From Bacillota bacterium (GTDB taxonomy: Bacteria > Bacillota > Clostridia > Acetivibrionales > DTU013), in contig JAEZCA010000053.1 in the NCBI GenBank assembly GCA_023412665.1, forward strand, positions 1 through 46,547: 46,547 nt of DNA. The letters are read 5' to 3'. The notes beneath the pieces are model-generated. The model did not search any database. It saw only the letters and a list, made by a program, of their open reading frames with translations, and was not told where the DNA came from. Below, one piece after another: positions 16,306 through 25,490 of the stretch (positions are counted from its first letter, which is position 1; each line of letters opens with the position of its first letter). The position numbers were made by a program, and so were the translations under genes.

Positions 16306-16641
16306 TTAAAACACAACAATTTCACTCATAATTTTGTCGCCTACGAGAAGTATTTTATGATAACTGGTTTTACCCGCTTCTGACGGCTCGACATCTGTTT
16401 TGATATATATATCGACATTCTTTTTGACGTCAACAAGTATCCTGTCAAATATGTCTGTTTGCATCAAACGTACTATGGAATCGATATAATTCATCGGGGA
16501 GTGGTTTGACTTGTCCTCTATCAGCACCGGCAGCTTGTTCCCGTTGTCCGGACTCAGTACCTTGATATGTATGCATCCTGGTTCTATGCTGTTGTCCGTC
16601 GGATAAAGCATGTCCTTTTCGAATAGTACATTAGTAATCAT
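16306..16641 (-). CDS. Conserved-looking hypothetical protein, 111 residues
   Basis: I do not recognise this protein. It is soluble, with no signal or membrane segment, and alternates strands and acidic stretches (VLIEDKSNHSP, ILVDVKKNVDIYIKTDV). The codon pattern and a strong AGGGAGG site seven bases before the ATG support a real gene. It lies between a diguanylate cyclase and a lytic transglycosylase, all in one direction. No function is proposed. Confidence 0.6.
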   Translation of the reverse strand: MITNVLFEKDMLYPTDNSIEPGCIHIKVLSPDNGNKLPVLIEDKSNHSPMNYIDSIVRLMQTDIFDRILVDVKKNVDIYIKTDVEPSEAGKTSYHKILLVGDKIMSEIVVF

Positions 16642-16686
16642 GCCAAGCCTCCCTGATTCAAAGTTTCCTCATACTATAAAATAACA

Positions 16687-17277
16687 TTAAAAATCATTTT
16701 CGTAAAGCTTTTTGTATATTATATAGCTATTATGTACTTTTTTAATATATTTTTCAGTCTCATTAAACGGAATTCTGTCAAGTGCTTTACCATCAGCGCT
16801 CAATCCCGGATCTGCAAGCCACTTTGTTACATTTCCGCTGCCGGCATTGTAAGCCGCCAGAACAAGATTGGTTTCTCCGAACTCCCTGTACAGTGTGGAT
16901 AGATACCAGCAGCCGATATGTATGTTTGCTTCAGGCTCATAGAGCTTTTCCGGTGAAAATCCCTCCATTCCGAGCCTTTCGGCGCCCCATGCACCCGTCC
17001 CTTCCGTTATCTGCATAAGCCCTCTGGCATTTTTATGTGACACCGCATTATGCCTGAAGCTGCTTTCCACCTTTATGACCGAAAGAACGAGGAACGGATC
17101 CAGGTCGTACATTTCAGAATACTCCTTTATCAATTCCTCATATTTTAAAGGGTACAACGATCTGCCCGCATTATATAAAATAAATAATGTCAATATTAGT
17201 GTTGCTATGATAGCTAATAATGAAATAAATCTGTTGCTGCTCTTATTCTTCAAAAAAACACATCCTATCGCTGCCAT
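16687..17277 (-). CDS. Membrane-anchored lytic transglycosylase (SLT domain)
   Basis: This 196-residue protein has one N-terminal membrane segment (about 15-37) and an extracellular SLT domain. The catalytic Glu lies in SVIKVESSFRHNAVS, followed by GLMQITEGT, the NIHIGCWYLSTL helix and AYNAGSGNV. It would cleave peptidoglycan glycan strands to form anhydro-muropeptides. The start overlaps the end of coaE by 13 bases. Size and layout match the small YjbJ/Slt-type enzymes of Firmicutes. Confidence 0.92.
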   Translation of the reverse strand: MAAIGCVFLKNKSSNRFISLLAIIATLILTLFILYNAGRSLYPLKYEELIKEYSEMYDLDPFLVLSVIKVESSFRHNAVSHKNARGLMQITEGTGAWGAERLGMEGFSPEKLYEPEANIHIGCWYLSTLYREFGETNLVLAAYNAGSGNVTKWLADPGLSADGKALDRIPFNETEKYIKKVHNSYIIYKKLYENDF

Positions 17278-17882
17278 TCCTGTTTCTTACTGAGAAACAG
17301 TTTTACTACAGCCTGCTCCAGCTCTTCCATACTGCCGTCGTTTACAAGCACCTCGTCTGCCAGCTTGAGGTATTCATCGTCTCTCAGCTGTGAATCCATC
17401 CTTCTGGTCACTTCCTCGTATGTATACCCGCTTCTTTCCATTACCCGCCTTATTCTGGTCTCCCTGTCTGCAGTGACGACCCAGATCTCATCTGCCAGAT
17501 CTTCAAATCCTCTTTGGATCGGTATTGGTGCATCCAGTACTATCACATCCCATTTTCCTGTGCTTTTGAGCAGTTCCACGGTATCGTTCAGTTTTTCAGC
17601 GACATATTTATGTGTGATACTGTTCAGAGCATGAAGCATCACCTTATCACTGAAAGCTTTCTCTGCCAGCCTGTGCCTGTCGATCTCCCCATTCTCGCCA
17701 ATAATATCAGCGCCGAAATAGTCCACCAGTTCGTCAAAAGCCTTGCCTGCACTGGAGGTTACACTCTTTGCGAGGACATCCGCATCGACGACGGCAGCGC
17801 CGAGATCTCTCAAGGTTCTTGATACTGAGCTTTTGCCGCTTCCTATACCACCGGTTACTCCAATTATTTTCAATGTTACCAT
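17265..17882 (-). CDS. coaE: Dephospho-CoA kinase
   Basis: This 205-residue enzyme phosphorylates dephospho-CoA in the last step of CoA synthesis. The P-loop GVTGGIGSGKS is near the N-terminus, followed by VVDADVLAK (substrate-binding Asp), the DAPIPIQRGFEDLADEIWVV segment and a lid with RRMDSQ. The start may be the ATG at 17882 or the nearby TTG; both keep the P-loop. It lies directly after polA, a common polA-coaE order in Firmicutes. Confidence 0.94.
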   Translation of the reverse strand: MVTLKIIGVTGGIGSGKSSVSRTLRDLGAAVVDADVLAKSVTSSAGKAFDELVDYFGADIIGENGEIDRHRLAEKAFSDKVMLHALNSITHKYVAEKLNDTVELLKSTGKWDVIVLDAPIPIQRGFEDLADEIWVVTADRETRIRRVMERSGYTYEEVTRRMDSQLRDDEYLKLADEVLVNDGSMEELEQAVVKLFLSKKQEWQR

Positions 17883-17903
17883 CCTTCTCAGCTGAATGCT
17901 GTT

Positions 17904-20594
17904 CTATTTTGTCTCATACCAGCTCGAGCCCGTCTTGACCTCTGCGATCAGCGGGACTTCAAGCGACGCTGCGTTTTCCATACATTCCCGGAGTATTTTC
18001 TCGACCTGCTCCTTTTCACTTATATGAGTTTCAATTATCAATTCATCATGTACCTGAAGTATAAGCCGTGATAACATTTTACGTCCGGTCAGCTCACTGT
18101 ATACCTTTACCATGGCAATTTTGATAATATCGGCGGCGCTGCCCTGTATGGGCATGTTCATTGCCACCCTCTCGCCGAAGGAACGCGTATTGAAATTGGA
18201 TGCCTTCAGCTCCGGAAGGTATCTTCTTCTTTTGAACATCGTTTCAACATAACCGTCACGCTTTCCGCTCTCAACAGTGCTATGCATATATTCCCTGACA
18301 CACGGGTATCTTTCAAGATAATCATCAATGTACTTTCGGGCTTCCTTTCTGGAAATACCCAGATCCTTTGCCAGACTAAAGTCCCCTATACCGTATACTA
18401 TGCCGAAATTGACGGCCTTTGCCCTTGATCGCATCAGAGATGTGACCTGGTCCTTTGGTATCTTAAAGACACCTGAAGCAGTCGCAGTGTGTATGTCCTC
18501 ATTATTTCTGAAAGCCGCCCTCATGTTCTCATCGCCGGTGATATGTGCCAGGACTCTCAACTCGATCTGAGAATAATCCGCATCCGACAACAGGTATTCA
18601 TCATTTTCAGGCACAAAAACCTTCCTGATCTCCCTGCCCATTTCCAGTTTGACGGGTATATTCTGTAAATTCGGCTCTGTGCTGCTTATCCGCCCAGTGG
18701 CAGTCACCGTCTGGTTAAAGCTCGAATGTATCCTTCCCGTCACGGGGTTGACCACGTGCTGGAGCCCTTCGGCATATGTGGATTTCAGCTTCACCAGCTG
18801 TCTGTATTCAAGTATGCTCGATACTATTTCATTTTGCGCAGCCAATTGATCCAGGACCTCTGCATCTGTGGAATAACCTGTCTTTGTCTTTTTCAGCACA
18901 GGCAGGCCGAGCTTTTCAAAAAGGATCGTTCCAAGCTGTTTCGGAGAATTGATATTGAACACCTCTCCTGCCGCATCGTATATACGGTTCGTAGTGTTGG
19001 TGATCCCTTCATCCAGTGCTGCAGAAAACCTGACCAGATCATCCTTATTGACCTTGAAGCCCCTGTATTCCATGTCTGCAAGAACTTCCACCAGCGGCAT
19101 TTCTATTTCATAGCAGAGCTTGTGCTGATCGTTATTTGAAATATTGCCGCTGACAGCGTCCACCAGCTCCATTACCGATCTGCTGTGCTGAACTGCAGCA
19201 GGTGCCAGCTGTTCCGATGGAATCTTGCTGTATGGGGTGAAGCTTTTTCCTTTACCGCATAATTCATCGATCGATGGGAAGCTTTTGTCCAGATAGAGCT
19301 GCGAAAGCTCCGCAACTGTATATGTGGCCCGTGAAGGATCCAATATGTATGCCCCGATCATCGTATCAAAACCAAGACCTGAGAAGCCTGTCCCCTTCCA
19401 TTTCAGGTATACGATAAAGCCTTTCAGGTCATGCCCGAATTTTTTTATTTCGCTGTCGGACAAAACCGGCCCGAAAAGCTGTAAAAACTGCTCCTCACTA
19501 ATTCCTCCGCCTATAGCCACATATGCGTTTTGATCCGCCCAGGACAGAGCAATACCTGCCAGTCCCATCTCAAACGGGCTTATGCGGTCCAGCAGATGGA
19601 TCATGGAAAAAGCACCAGCCTTGGATACTGACGAAACAATGGATGCAAGCGTAATAGGATCGTTGACCTCTATATAATCCAGTATTGCTGCCGCAGATGC
19701 CAAAGAAGGGCTTTGGGCCCCAAGCCCGAATTTTTCAATAAGGCTTTTAAAATCCAGCCTCTTAAAAAGCTCATACAGCCTGTCCTTGTCAAATTCACCC
19801 CTTTTAAGCTCATCAAGCCGACACAGCGCCGGCATATTTCTCTCTATAGTCGCAAGATGTTTACTTTTAAAGGCCAGTTCCCTGTTTGCCTCAAGCTTTT
19901 CCCGGACACCTTTTTTTTGTATGCTGTCGATGTTGTCGTAAATGGCCTCAATGCTTCCAAATGTCTTTATAAGCTCTATTGCAGTTTTTTCACCAATACC
20001 TGGAACGCCGGGTATATTGTCAGACTTGTCACCCATCAGCCCTTTTACATCTATAAACTGCAGCGGTGTCACTCCATACCGTCCAAATACCCCTTCGGGA
20101 TCGTACTCCTCTGTTTCGGTCCTGCCTGCCTTTGTCACCGGCAGGAGTATCCTTACATTCTCCGAGGCTAACTGCAGTGAGTCTCTGTCCCCTGTAACGA
20201 CTACGACCTGCATCCCCTGTTCCTCGGCGCATTTTGAGACAGAGCCGATAATGTCATCCGCCTCGAAGCCTGCCATTTCAAGGCGCTTGATGTTCATAGC
20301 GTCAAGGACATCCTTCATGTAGGGCAGCTGTTCGGCAAGCTCCGGCGGCATACCCTTCCTTGTAGCCTTGTAATCGGTGAATTCCAGGTGCCTGAAGGTG
20401 GGCGCCTTCATGTCAAAGGCTACGCAAAGGTACTGAGGATTCTCATCGGCAAGGAATTTGTTCAGTATGTTGAGGAAACCGAATATCGCATTCGTGTGGA
20501 GTCCATCGGGCGCAGACATCAGCTGCTGCCCCTGCAGTCCGTAAAATGCTCTGTTAAGTATGCTGTTCCCGTCGATTATCATTAGTTTTTCCAT
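17904..20594 (-). CDS. polA: DNA polymerase I
   Basis: This 896-residue enzyme serves replication and repair. Residues 1-290 form the 5'-3' exonuclease (FDMKAPTFRH, GFEADDIIGS, TGDRD, GDKSDNIPGVPGIGEKTA). The middle domain (about 310-490) keeps the 3'-5' exonuclease fold but lacks the DxE metal motif, so proofreading is probably lost, as in many Firmicutes. The polymerase domain has motif A (DADYSQIELRVLAH), the O-helix RSRAKAVNFGIVYG and motif C (QVHDELIIE). The length is as expected. Confidence 0.97.
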   Translation of the reverse strand: MEKLMIIDGNSILNRAFYGLQGQQLMSAPDGLHTNAIFGFLNILNKFLADENPQYLCVAFDMKAPTFRHLEFTDYKATRKGMPPELAEQLPYMKDVLDAMNIKRLEMAGFEADDIIGSVSKCAEEQGMQVVVVTGDRDSLQLASENVRILLPVTKAGRTETEEYDPEGVFGRYGVTPLQFIDVKGLMGDKSDNIPGVPGIGEKTAIELIKTFGSIEAIYDNIDSIQKKGVREKLEANRELAFKSKHLATIERNMPALCRLDELKRGEFDKDRLYELFKRLDFKSLIEKFGLGAQSPSLASAAAILDYIEVNDPITLASIVSSVSKAGAFSMIHLLDRISPFEMGLAGIALSWADQNAYVAIGGGISEEQFLQLFGPVLSDSEIKKFGHDLKGFIVYLKWKGTGFSGLGFDTMIGAYILDPSRATYTVAELSQLYLDKSFPSIDELCGKGKSFTPYSKIPSEQLAPAAVQHSRSVMELVDAVSGNISNNDQHKLCYEIEMPLVEVLADMEYRGFKVNKDDLVRFSAALDEGITNTTNRIYDAAGEVFNINSPKQLGTILFEKLGLPVLKKTKTGYSTDAEVLDQLAAQNEIVSSILEYRQLVKLKSTYAEGLQHVVNPVTGRIHSSFNQTVTATGRISSTEPNLQNIPVKLEMGREIRKVFVPENDEYLLSDADYSQIELRVLAHITGDENMRAAFRNNEDIHTATASGVFKIPKDQVTSLMRSRAKAVNFGIVYGIGDFSLAKDLGISRKEARKYIDDYLERYPCVREYMHSTVESGKRDGYVETMFKRRRYLPELKASNFNTRSFGERVAMNMPIQGSAADIIKIAMVKVYSELTGRKMLSRLILQVHDELIIETHISEKEQVEKILRECMENAASLEVPLIAEVKTGSSWYETK

Positions 20595-20674
20595 CCGACA
20601 GCACCTTCCTTCTGTAAATCTTGTATTATTTTTTGCACAGGATAAACTTATTTTTCATCCAATATATTCTACAC

Positions 20675-20725
20675 AAAAAAACAGCCGCCGTAAAGGTAAG
20701 TTTAAATGCTCGCCCTACGGTCGGC
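20675..20725 (-). terminator. Terminator after the anti-sigma gene
   Basis: On the minus strand a GC-rich stem (GCCG, one bulged base, CCGTA paired with TACGGCGGC; 20684-20692 with 20716-20725) has a long loop and is followed by U7. It ends the sigma/anti-sigma transcript before polA. Confidence 0.6.
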
Positions 20726-20779
20726 AGTCTTTGGCTTTTTTGTTGTCATTCCCCACAGCGGAAATAACGATTGTATAGA

Positions 20780-21937
20780 CTATTTTATGTTAACATAAAC
20801 CGTAACTGTCACAAAATCCGAATCGAGTCTGATTTTTTCGATCTGCCCGTCTATGTTTTCCTTCTCGTTCTTGAGCGTGTTGATCTCCTCCTGGTTTTTA
20901 GAGGAGTTATTCATCTGGAGCTTCTGTATTTCGGCATCGAAGAGTACAGACTGATCTATGAGAATATTCATCATATCCGTCATATCTTCCGATACAAATG
21001 CGCCGGTTTGTACATCAGCGGCCCCGAATGTATCATTCAGTGCTTTGGTAAAAGCGCTGTAGTCCGCTTCAGTAAATACATATTGCAGTTGTTTATGAGC
21101 CTCGGCTTCATCCTGCGTTACTGATAACGCAGCCATATCCGGGCTATCCGCCGGGCTATTTAGAGCTGCATCGCCGGCCGGGATCATTCCATTATTAGCT
21201 GATGCCAGCACAGTGACCTGTCCCAGTGCTGCTGCAATATCCTTTGTAGTAATGGTGACAGTTGAGGTTTTTCTTGCGGCTGTATCATTATCTATCCCTT
21301 TATATGAACCGTCATCCCGCGCTTCCATCGCCACCGAGCGGTCCACTGCATAATTTTTAGCCGGCGCCTCCAAGGGTTTTTCACTTTCCATCTTGCCGTA
21401 GTCCATGTCTGCTTCCCCCGCTCCGGCACTAGCCGGCGGTTCTGACGACTGGATATCGGAAGTATCCGGCATTGCGCTGAGGCTGAATGCAAAGCCTTCT
21501 TCACTTGGAGCTGCTTCCGGCGCCTGTGTTGCTGCGTTTATTTCAGCGCTGTCCGCGGTTTTTGACATAAAACCTTCGGAGAACAGCCCATACCTAACGA
21601 TACTTCCCCCAAGGAAGATCAGGAGGGTGCCTGCGGCTATGGTTGCAATGGTCCGCGCGAAGACGACACTTTTCGGCTTTTGTCGGACGACATGTATATT
21701 TTCTCGTCTGGCCGAAACCGCTGTCAGTTTTTCATGCAGTTCAGCCTTGAATCCTGTTGGCAGCTCCTGCTGAGGCATGTTTTGACAGATCGCGATGATC
21801 CGGAGCATATCCTCCAGCTCTTCCTTGCATGAAGGGCATTTGTTTATGTGCTCTTCAAAGGACTGCCTTTCATTTATGTCCAGTTCGTTATCCGCATATG
21901 CGCTTATATTTTCTCTTACATCTGCACAGCTTGTCAT
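20780..21937 (-). CDS. Zinc-finger anti-sigma factor with DUF4349-like C-terminal domain
   Basis: This 385-residue protein begins with a ZAS anti-sigma domain (about 1-70) carrying His-x3-Cys-x2-Cys (HINKCPSC). One membrane segment (about 90-118) follows, then an extracytoplasmic region rich in Ala/Pro/Ser/Asp and a C-terminal DUF4349-like part with a coiled coil (NTLKNEKENIDGQIEKI) and a TVTVYV strand. It should hold the upstream sigma factor at the membrane until a signal arrives. The ATG at 21937 has AAAGGAGGG upstream; the frame opens at 22006, inside the sigma gene. Confidence 0.85.
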   Translation of the reverse strand: MTSCADVRENISAYADNELDINERQSFEEHINKCPSCKEELEDMLRIIAICQNMPQQELPTGFKAELHEKLTAVSARRENIHVVRQKPKSVVFARTIATIAAGTLLIFLGGSIVRYGLFSEGFMSKTADSAEINAATQAPEAAPSEEGFAFSLSAMPDTSDIQSSEPPASAGAGEADMDYGKMESEKPLEAPAKNYAVDRSVAMEARDDGSYKGIDNDTAARKTSTVTITTKDIAAALGQVTVLASANNGMIPAGDAALNSPADSPDMAALSVTQDEAEAHKQLQYVFTEADYSAFTKALNDTFGAADVQTGAFVSEDMTDMMNILIDQSVLFDAEIQKLQMNNSSKNQEEINTLKNEKENIDGQIEKIRLDSDFVTVTVYVNIK

Positions 21938-21956
21938 CTCCAACCCTCCTTTCACA

Positions 21957-22553
21957 TTATTTGACGTAATCCCCAAATAAAAGTTCCCGTTCAGACGACA
22001 ATACATTTTTTAGAGCCAACCTTGCCCTGTTGATCCGTGATTTCACCGTGCCTCCGGGCAAATCAAGAATTTTTGCGATTTCTTCATAGCTCATTCCATG
22101 CAAGTCTCTCAGGATTATAACTGAGCGCTGATCCTCCGGAAGCTTGTTTATTGCATTATTAACGACCCGACGGACTTCCTCCCTCTCGGCGGCTTCATCA
22201 GGACCGGGGTCATCGCTGACCACCTGGCGCTTCATATCGCCGTCGTCCATATGTATGTCTTCGTCAAGAGATACGACCTTCTTGTTCTTTCGCTTTCTTA
22301 TCTCATCCAGACAAACATTTGTTGTGATCCTGTATATCCATGTGGAAAAAGAAGACTGTTCCTTGAAATTGGAGATAGCTTTAAATATCCTGACAAAGGT
22401 CTCCTGTGCCAGATCCGCAGCATCATCGTAATTCCCGATGATCCTCAGCGCCAGGTTGAACACTTTTTTCTGATATGCGTCGATTAGCTCTTCAAAAGCG
22501 GCTACATCGCCAGACTTTGCCCTTTCAAGCAAAAGCTGCTCACTGTGTTCCAT
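21957..22553 (-). CDS. ECF-type RNA polymerase sigma factor (SigW/RpoE-like)
   Basis: This 198-residue sigma factor has region 2 (about 20-88; DAADLAQETFVRIFKA, FSTWIYRITTNVCLDEIRKRK) and region 4 (about 130-185; LPEDQRSVIILRDLHGMSYEEIAKIL, GTVKSRINRAR). No region 3, as expected for ECF factors. Its stop lies 19 bp before the anti-sigma start, so the two are co-transcribed. The target regulon is unknown; envelope stress is typical of the group. Confidence 0.93.
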   Translation of the reverse strand: MEHSEQLLLERAKSGDVAAFEELIDAYQKKVFNLALRIIGNYDDAADLAQETFVRIFKAISNFKEQSSFSTWIYRITTNVCLDEIRKRKNKKVVSLDEDIHMDDGDMKRQVVSDDPGPDEAAEREEVRRVVNNAINKLPEDQRSVIILRDLHGMSYEEIAKILDLPGGTVKSRINRARLALKNVLSSERELLFGDYVK

Positions 22554-22697
22554 AGACTTTAGCTACCCCCTGAAATCTTTATGTGAAAACGGCATACACA
22601 GTTAAAATTATACCTCACTTATGTCAATGTTGAAAACAATTTATTTTTAACTTCTTCCTATCATGATGAAATTCAGAGGCACCACACCTATGCCAAC

Positions 22698-22839
22698 ATG
22701 GATGAATTTTCAATTAAGTGCACGATAACTATTTAATATATTGTATATAATCCATAATTCCAATACATAATTCATGATATCCTGCATTATGTCACCGTAG
22801 TTGATGAGAAGTTCTTCCCTTAATTGAAAATTCATCCAT
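22698..22839. mobile_element. 142-bp element with perfect 21-bp terminal inverted repeats
   Basis: Arms 22698-22718 and 22819-22839 are exact reverse complements (ATGGATGAATTTTCAATTAAG at the left end). The AT-rich 100-bp interior codes for no recognisable protein, although a 41-codon frame opens on the minus strand inside it. One end provides the last codons of the broken murA frame. There is no clear target-site duplication. It looks like a MITE or the remnant of an IS, but the family is unknown. Confidence 0.6.
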
Positions 22840-23220
22840 CTTTGTTGCAAACTTCCTATTCCAATCTGTTGCGCACCCACCCGGGTAGCTTATAGTCACT
22901 TTGCCGCACCTTGCCAGCATGGGTCCCATGAAAATTATCGATGAACGCATTTCTGCTGCAAGTTCCACTGGGATCTGAGTCTCTCTGATATCGGATGAAT
23001 TAGTGATTATGACATCACCTTCAGTCTTGACACTGCAGCCTATTTTTCTTAGTATTCCGACCATTACCTCCACATCTCTTAGTCCCGGACAATTCTTGAT
23101 GACACTTTCCCCGCCGTTGAGCAGGGATGCTGCCAGAATAGGCAATACGGCATTTTTGGAGCCTTCGACTGCGATTTCACCCTGGAGTCTGGCGCCACCC
23201 GTAATAACTAATTTGCTCAT
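22792..23220 (-). pseudogene. murA: Truncated murA (UDP-N-acetylglucosamine enolpyruvyltransferase)
   Basis: About 117 residues match the start of MurA: VEGSKNAVLPILAASLL (substrate Lys/Asn), EMRSSIIFMGPMLARCGK and YPGGCA, the loop with the catalytic Cys. The homology stops at about 22870. The frame runs on for about 25 unrelated residues into the inverted-repeat element and ends at 22792. The rest of the roughly 420-residue enzyme is missing and was not found in neighbouring frames. The ATG at 23220 has a GAGGTG site. The fragment cannot be active, so a full copy must exist elsewhere. Confidence 0.85.
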
Positions 23221-23269
23221 AAAAACACCTCGCACACATTTTATTTTATGCGAGGTAAATGTAATGTGT

Positions 23270-24379
23270 TCAGATTCTTTCATACTTGGAATATCGAGAG
23301 ACATTTAGCAATATGCCCACTTCGGCCATAAAAAGGACAAGGGCCGTACCTCCTGCACTGAAAAAGGGCAGCGATACGCCGGTGGGCGGGACAGAATTTG
23401 TCACAACAGCTACATTGAACAGACTTTGTACTGCAATCAAAGCAGTTACACCTGATGCAATAAGGCATCCATAAGTATCCGGAGCATGAACTGCTATTTT
23501 GATGCCTCTCCAGATAAAGACCATAAAGAGCAGTAAAACTGCAACAACTCCGACAAAACCAAGCTCTTCGGCAAGGATCGGAAAAATGTAATCGTTATGG
23601 GGCTCAGGCACATATAGAAATTTTTGCATGCTTTGCCCCAGTCCTCTGCCGAACAAACCACCCGAACCGATGGCATACAGCGACTGGATCGTCTGGTACC
23701 CGTCACCGCGGGGATCGCTCCATGGATTGATCCATGAATTGATTCGAGGAGTCATATAGTCGGTAAATGATATCACCGCCACGACCAGAGCGGCAACAGG
23801 CAGCACCAACACCGCAAAATGCCTGATCTTCGCCCCTGCGGCAAACAATATGATCATTGCTAGGGATATCATGATTATTGTCGCACTCAAATGTGTTTCC
23901 AAGAGTAAAAGTGCTGCTATAATACCCAACACAAACAGATACGGCAGAAGATCACCAAAGAATGTCTCGAGAGGTTTCTTCCTTCTTGACAAATTATACG
24001 AAAAGAAAAGTATCAAGGCCAGCTTTGCCAGCTCTGACGGCTGAAAACGGAAGCCTGCAATCACGATCCATCTCCAGGAGCCGTTGGATTCGCTTCCTAT
24101 ACCGGGTATCAGAACCAGAATGAGCAGGATGATACTGGCAATCAACAAGCCCCATACTATTTTCCTGCCTATTTTATGATAATCAAAATTGGCGGCCAGC
24201 AGCATTGCAACCATACCTATTGCGGCAAACATCAGCTGTCTGTTGATATAATGGTATATATTGCCATACTCCTTTTCAGCCGTCGGAGCACTGGCGCTGA
24301 AGACCATGATGAGTCCCAGCGAGAGCAGTATCAGAACTGTTACGAACAACAGAAAATCGAACGGCTTTTTTTCCTTCAT
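23270..24379 (-). CDS. spoVE: SEDS glycosyltransferase SpoVE/FtsW
   Basis: This 369-residue membrane protein has about ten segments. SEDS polymerases join lipid II into glycan strands together with a class B PBP. Signatures include FQPSELAKLALILF, the large extracellular loop with the SLYAIGSGGLFGRGLGQS motif, FIFPILAEELGF and the C-terminal TNSVPPTGVSLPFFSAGGT. Its position after mraY and the SpoVD-like PBP in the cluster fits SpoVE, which in Clostridia may serve both division and spore cortex. A GGAGG precedes the ATG. The related RodA lies at about 35 kb. Confidence 0.9.
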   Translation of the reverse strand: MKEKKPFDFLLFVTVLILLSLGLIMVFSASAPTAEKEYGNIYHYINRQLMFAAIGMVAMLLAANFDYHKIGRKIVWGLLIASIILLILVLIPGIGSESNGSWRWIVIAGFRFQPSELAKLALILFFSYNLSRRKKPLETFFGDLLPYLFVLGIIAALLLLETHLSATIIMISLAMIILFAAGAKIRHFAVLVLPVAALVVAVISFTDYMTPRINSWINPWSDPRGDGYQTIQSLYAIGSGGLFGRGLGQSMQKFLYVPEPHNDYIFPILAEELGFVGVVAVLLLFMVFIWRGIKIAVHAPDTYGCLIASGVTALIAVQSLFNVAVVTNSVPPTGVSLPFFSAGGTALVLFMAEVGILLNVSRYSKYERI

Positions 24380-24392
24380 AGAAAACCTCCAA

Positions 24393-24423
24393 GGTGGTGT
24401 GGCGCACTCCGGGGAATGTCACC
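24393..24423 (-). repeat. Hairpin repeat before spoVE (copy C)
   Basis: This imperfect palindrome, GGTGACATTCCCCGGAGTG followed by CGCCACACC on the minus strand, fills the mraY-spoVE gap and ends directly at the spoVE GGAGG. It shares the core and orientation with the elements before cheW and ymfF but has diverged more. Confidence 0.5.
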
Positions 24424-24437
24424 AACTAGTATGGTTG

Positions 24438-25436
24438 CTAAAAAAAGCTGAACCTGAGTGTTGTAAAACCAATCAGGCAAAGCACTATCGTTATCAGCCA
24501 GAAGACGCCGACTACCTTCGTTTCCTTCCAGCCGGACAATTCAAAATGGTGGTGGATCGGAGCCATCTTGAACACCCTTTTGCCTCTGAGCTTGAAGGAT
24601 GTCACCTGTATGAATACGGAGAGGCTCTCCACGGCATAAATTGCACCTGCCACCAACAAGATCCACGGCATCTTCATAATAACGGCGGCAGCGCCTACGA
24701 CCCCTCCCAGCGCCAGCGATCCCGTATCTCCCATTATTACCTTTGCAGGATAAATGTTGAACACCAGAAAGCCCAGACATCCGCCGGCTGTTATGGCACA
24801 CATCAGCTTGACATTGTCCCATTCAGGTCTTACCATGGCAACTATGGTGAAAAATACAGTGACGATAAGCGTTACTCCGGCAGCCAGCCCATCTACTCCG
24901 TCCGTCATGTTAACCGAATTTGTGATCAGATACATGACAATGATAATGAGCGGTATGTACAGCCATATCGGTAATTCAACAACAGCATCGATGCCCAAAA
25001 AAGGCAGGATCATTCCGGTTCCAAGGGAAGGATGGAGGGCTGTATAGACGGCAAAAGCAGCAGAAACAAGAAACTGCCCGATAGATTTCTGCTTCGGGTT
25101 GAGTCCATCCTTGTTCTTTTTGACGACCTTTATCAGATCATCAATAAGACCAATGGACGCATACCCCAGAGATACCACCAGGATCGGTACCAGATCTGGG
25201 TGACGCGGTGCGAATATCAATGTGGTTATTATCATCGGAATTATGAAAATCAGGCCTCCGATGGTCGGTATACCCATTTTTTTAAGGTGGGTGGCGGGTC
25301 CGTCATCCCTTATCGTTTGTCCAAACTTGAGACGCCTCAGTAAAGGTATGATAATCGGACCTGCGATGAGCGCAAGCACAAATGTTCCTGCAAATGCTAC
25401 TACTTCCGTCGATCTGAATATGAACTCCAAATCCAT
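24438..25436 (-). CDS. mraY: Phospho-N-acetylmuramoyl-pentapeptide transferase
   Basis: This 332-residue integral membrane enzyme, with about ten segments, transfers phospho-MurNAc-pentapeptide to undecaprenyl phosphate to form lipid I. Family signatures include PTIGGLIF, the VNMTDGVDGLAAG Asp motif, MGDTGSLALGG and the cytosolic MAPIHHHFELSGWKE loop. A GGGGGA site precedes the ATG. In Bacillus, murD lies between mraY and spoVE; here it is absent. Confidence 0.96.
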   Translation of the reverse strand: MDLEFIFRSTEVVAFAGTFVLALIAGPIIIPLLRRLKFGQTIRDDGPATHLKKMGIPTIGGLIFIIPMIITTLIFAPRHPDLVPILVVSLGYASIGLIDDLIKVVKKNKDGLNPKQKSIGQFLVSAAFAVYTALHPSLGTGMILPFLGIDAVVELPIWLYIPLIIIVMYLITNSVNMTDGVDGLAAGVTLIVTVFFTIVAMVRPEWDNVKLMCAITAGGCLGFLVFNIYPAKVIMGDTGSLALGGVVGAAAVIMKMPWILLVAGAIYAVESLSVFIQVTSFKLRGKRVFKMAPIHHHFELSGWKETKVVGVFWLITIVLCLIGFTTLRFSFF

Positions 25437-25490
25437 TCCCCCGTATATCCGTTTATTTTTTCATTCCGTAATCTGCACACCTTGAGTGAT

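Noticed and set aside
20671..20760. Possible riboswitch between polA and the anti-sigma gene
   Set aside because: The GC-rich stem with a U7 tract on the minus strand is explained as the terminator of the anti-sigma gene; no riboswitch consensus fits.
22603..22665. Sigma-A promoter TTGACA/TATAAT upstream of the ECF sigma gene
   Set aside because: Both hexamers are present on the minus strand but only nine bases apart, which is too close to work as a pair.
22698..22839. 41-codon minus-strand ORF inside the inverted-repeat element
   Set aside because: It is short, matches nothing I recognise and starts within the terminal repeat; it may be the remnant of a transposase start but cannot be supported.
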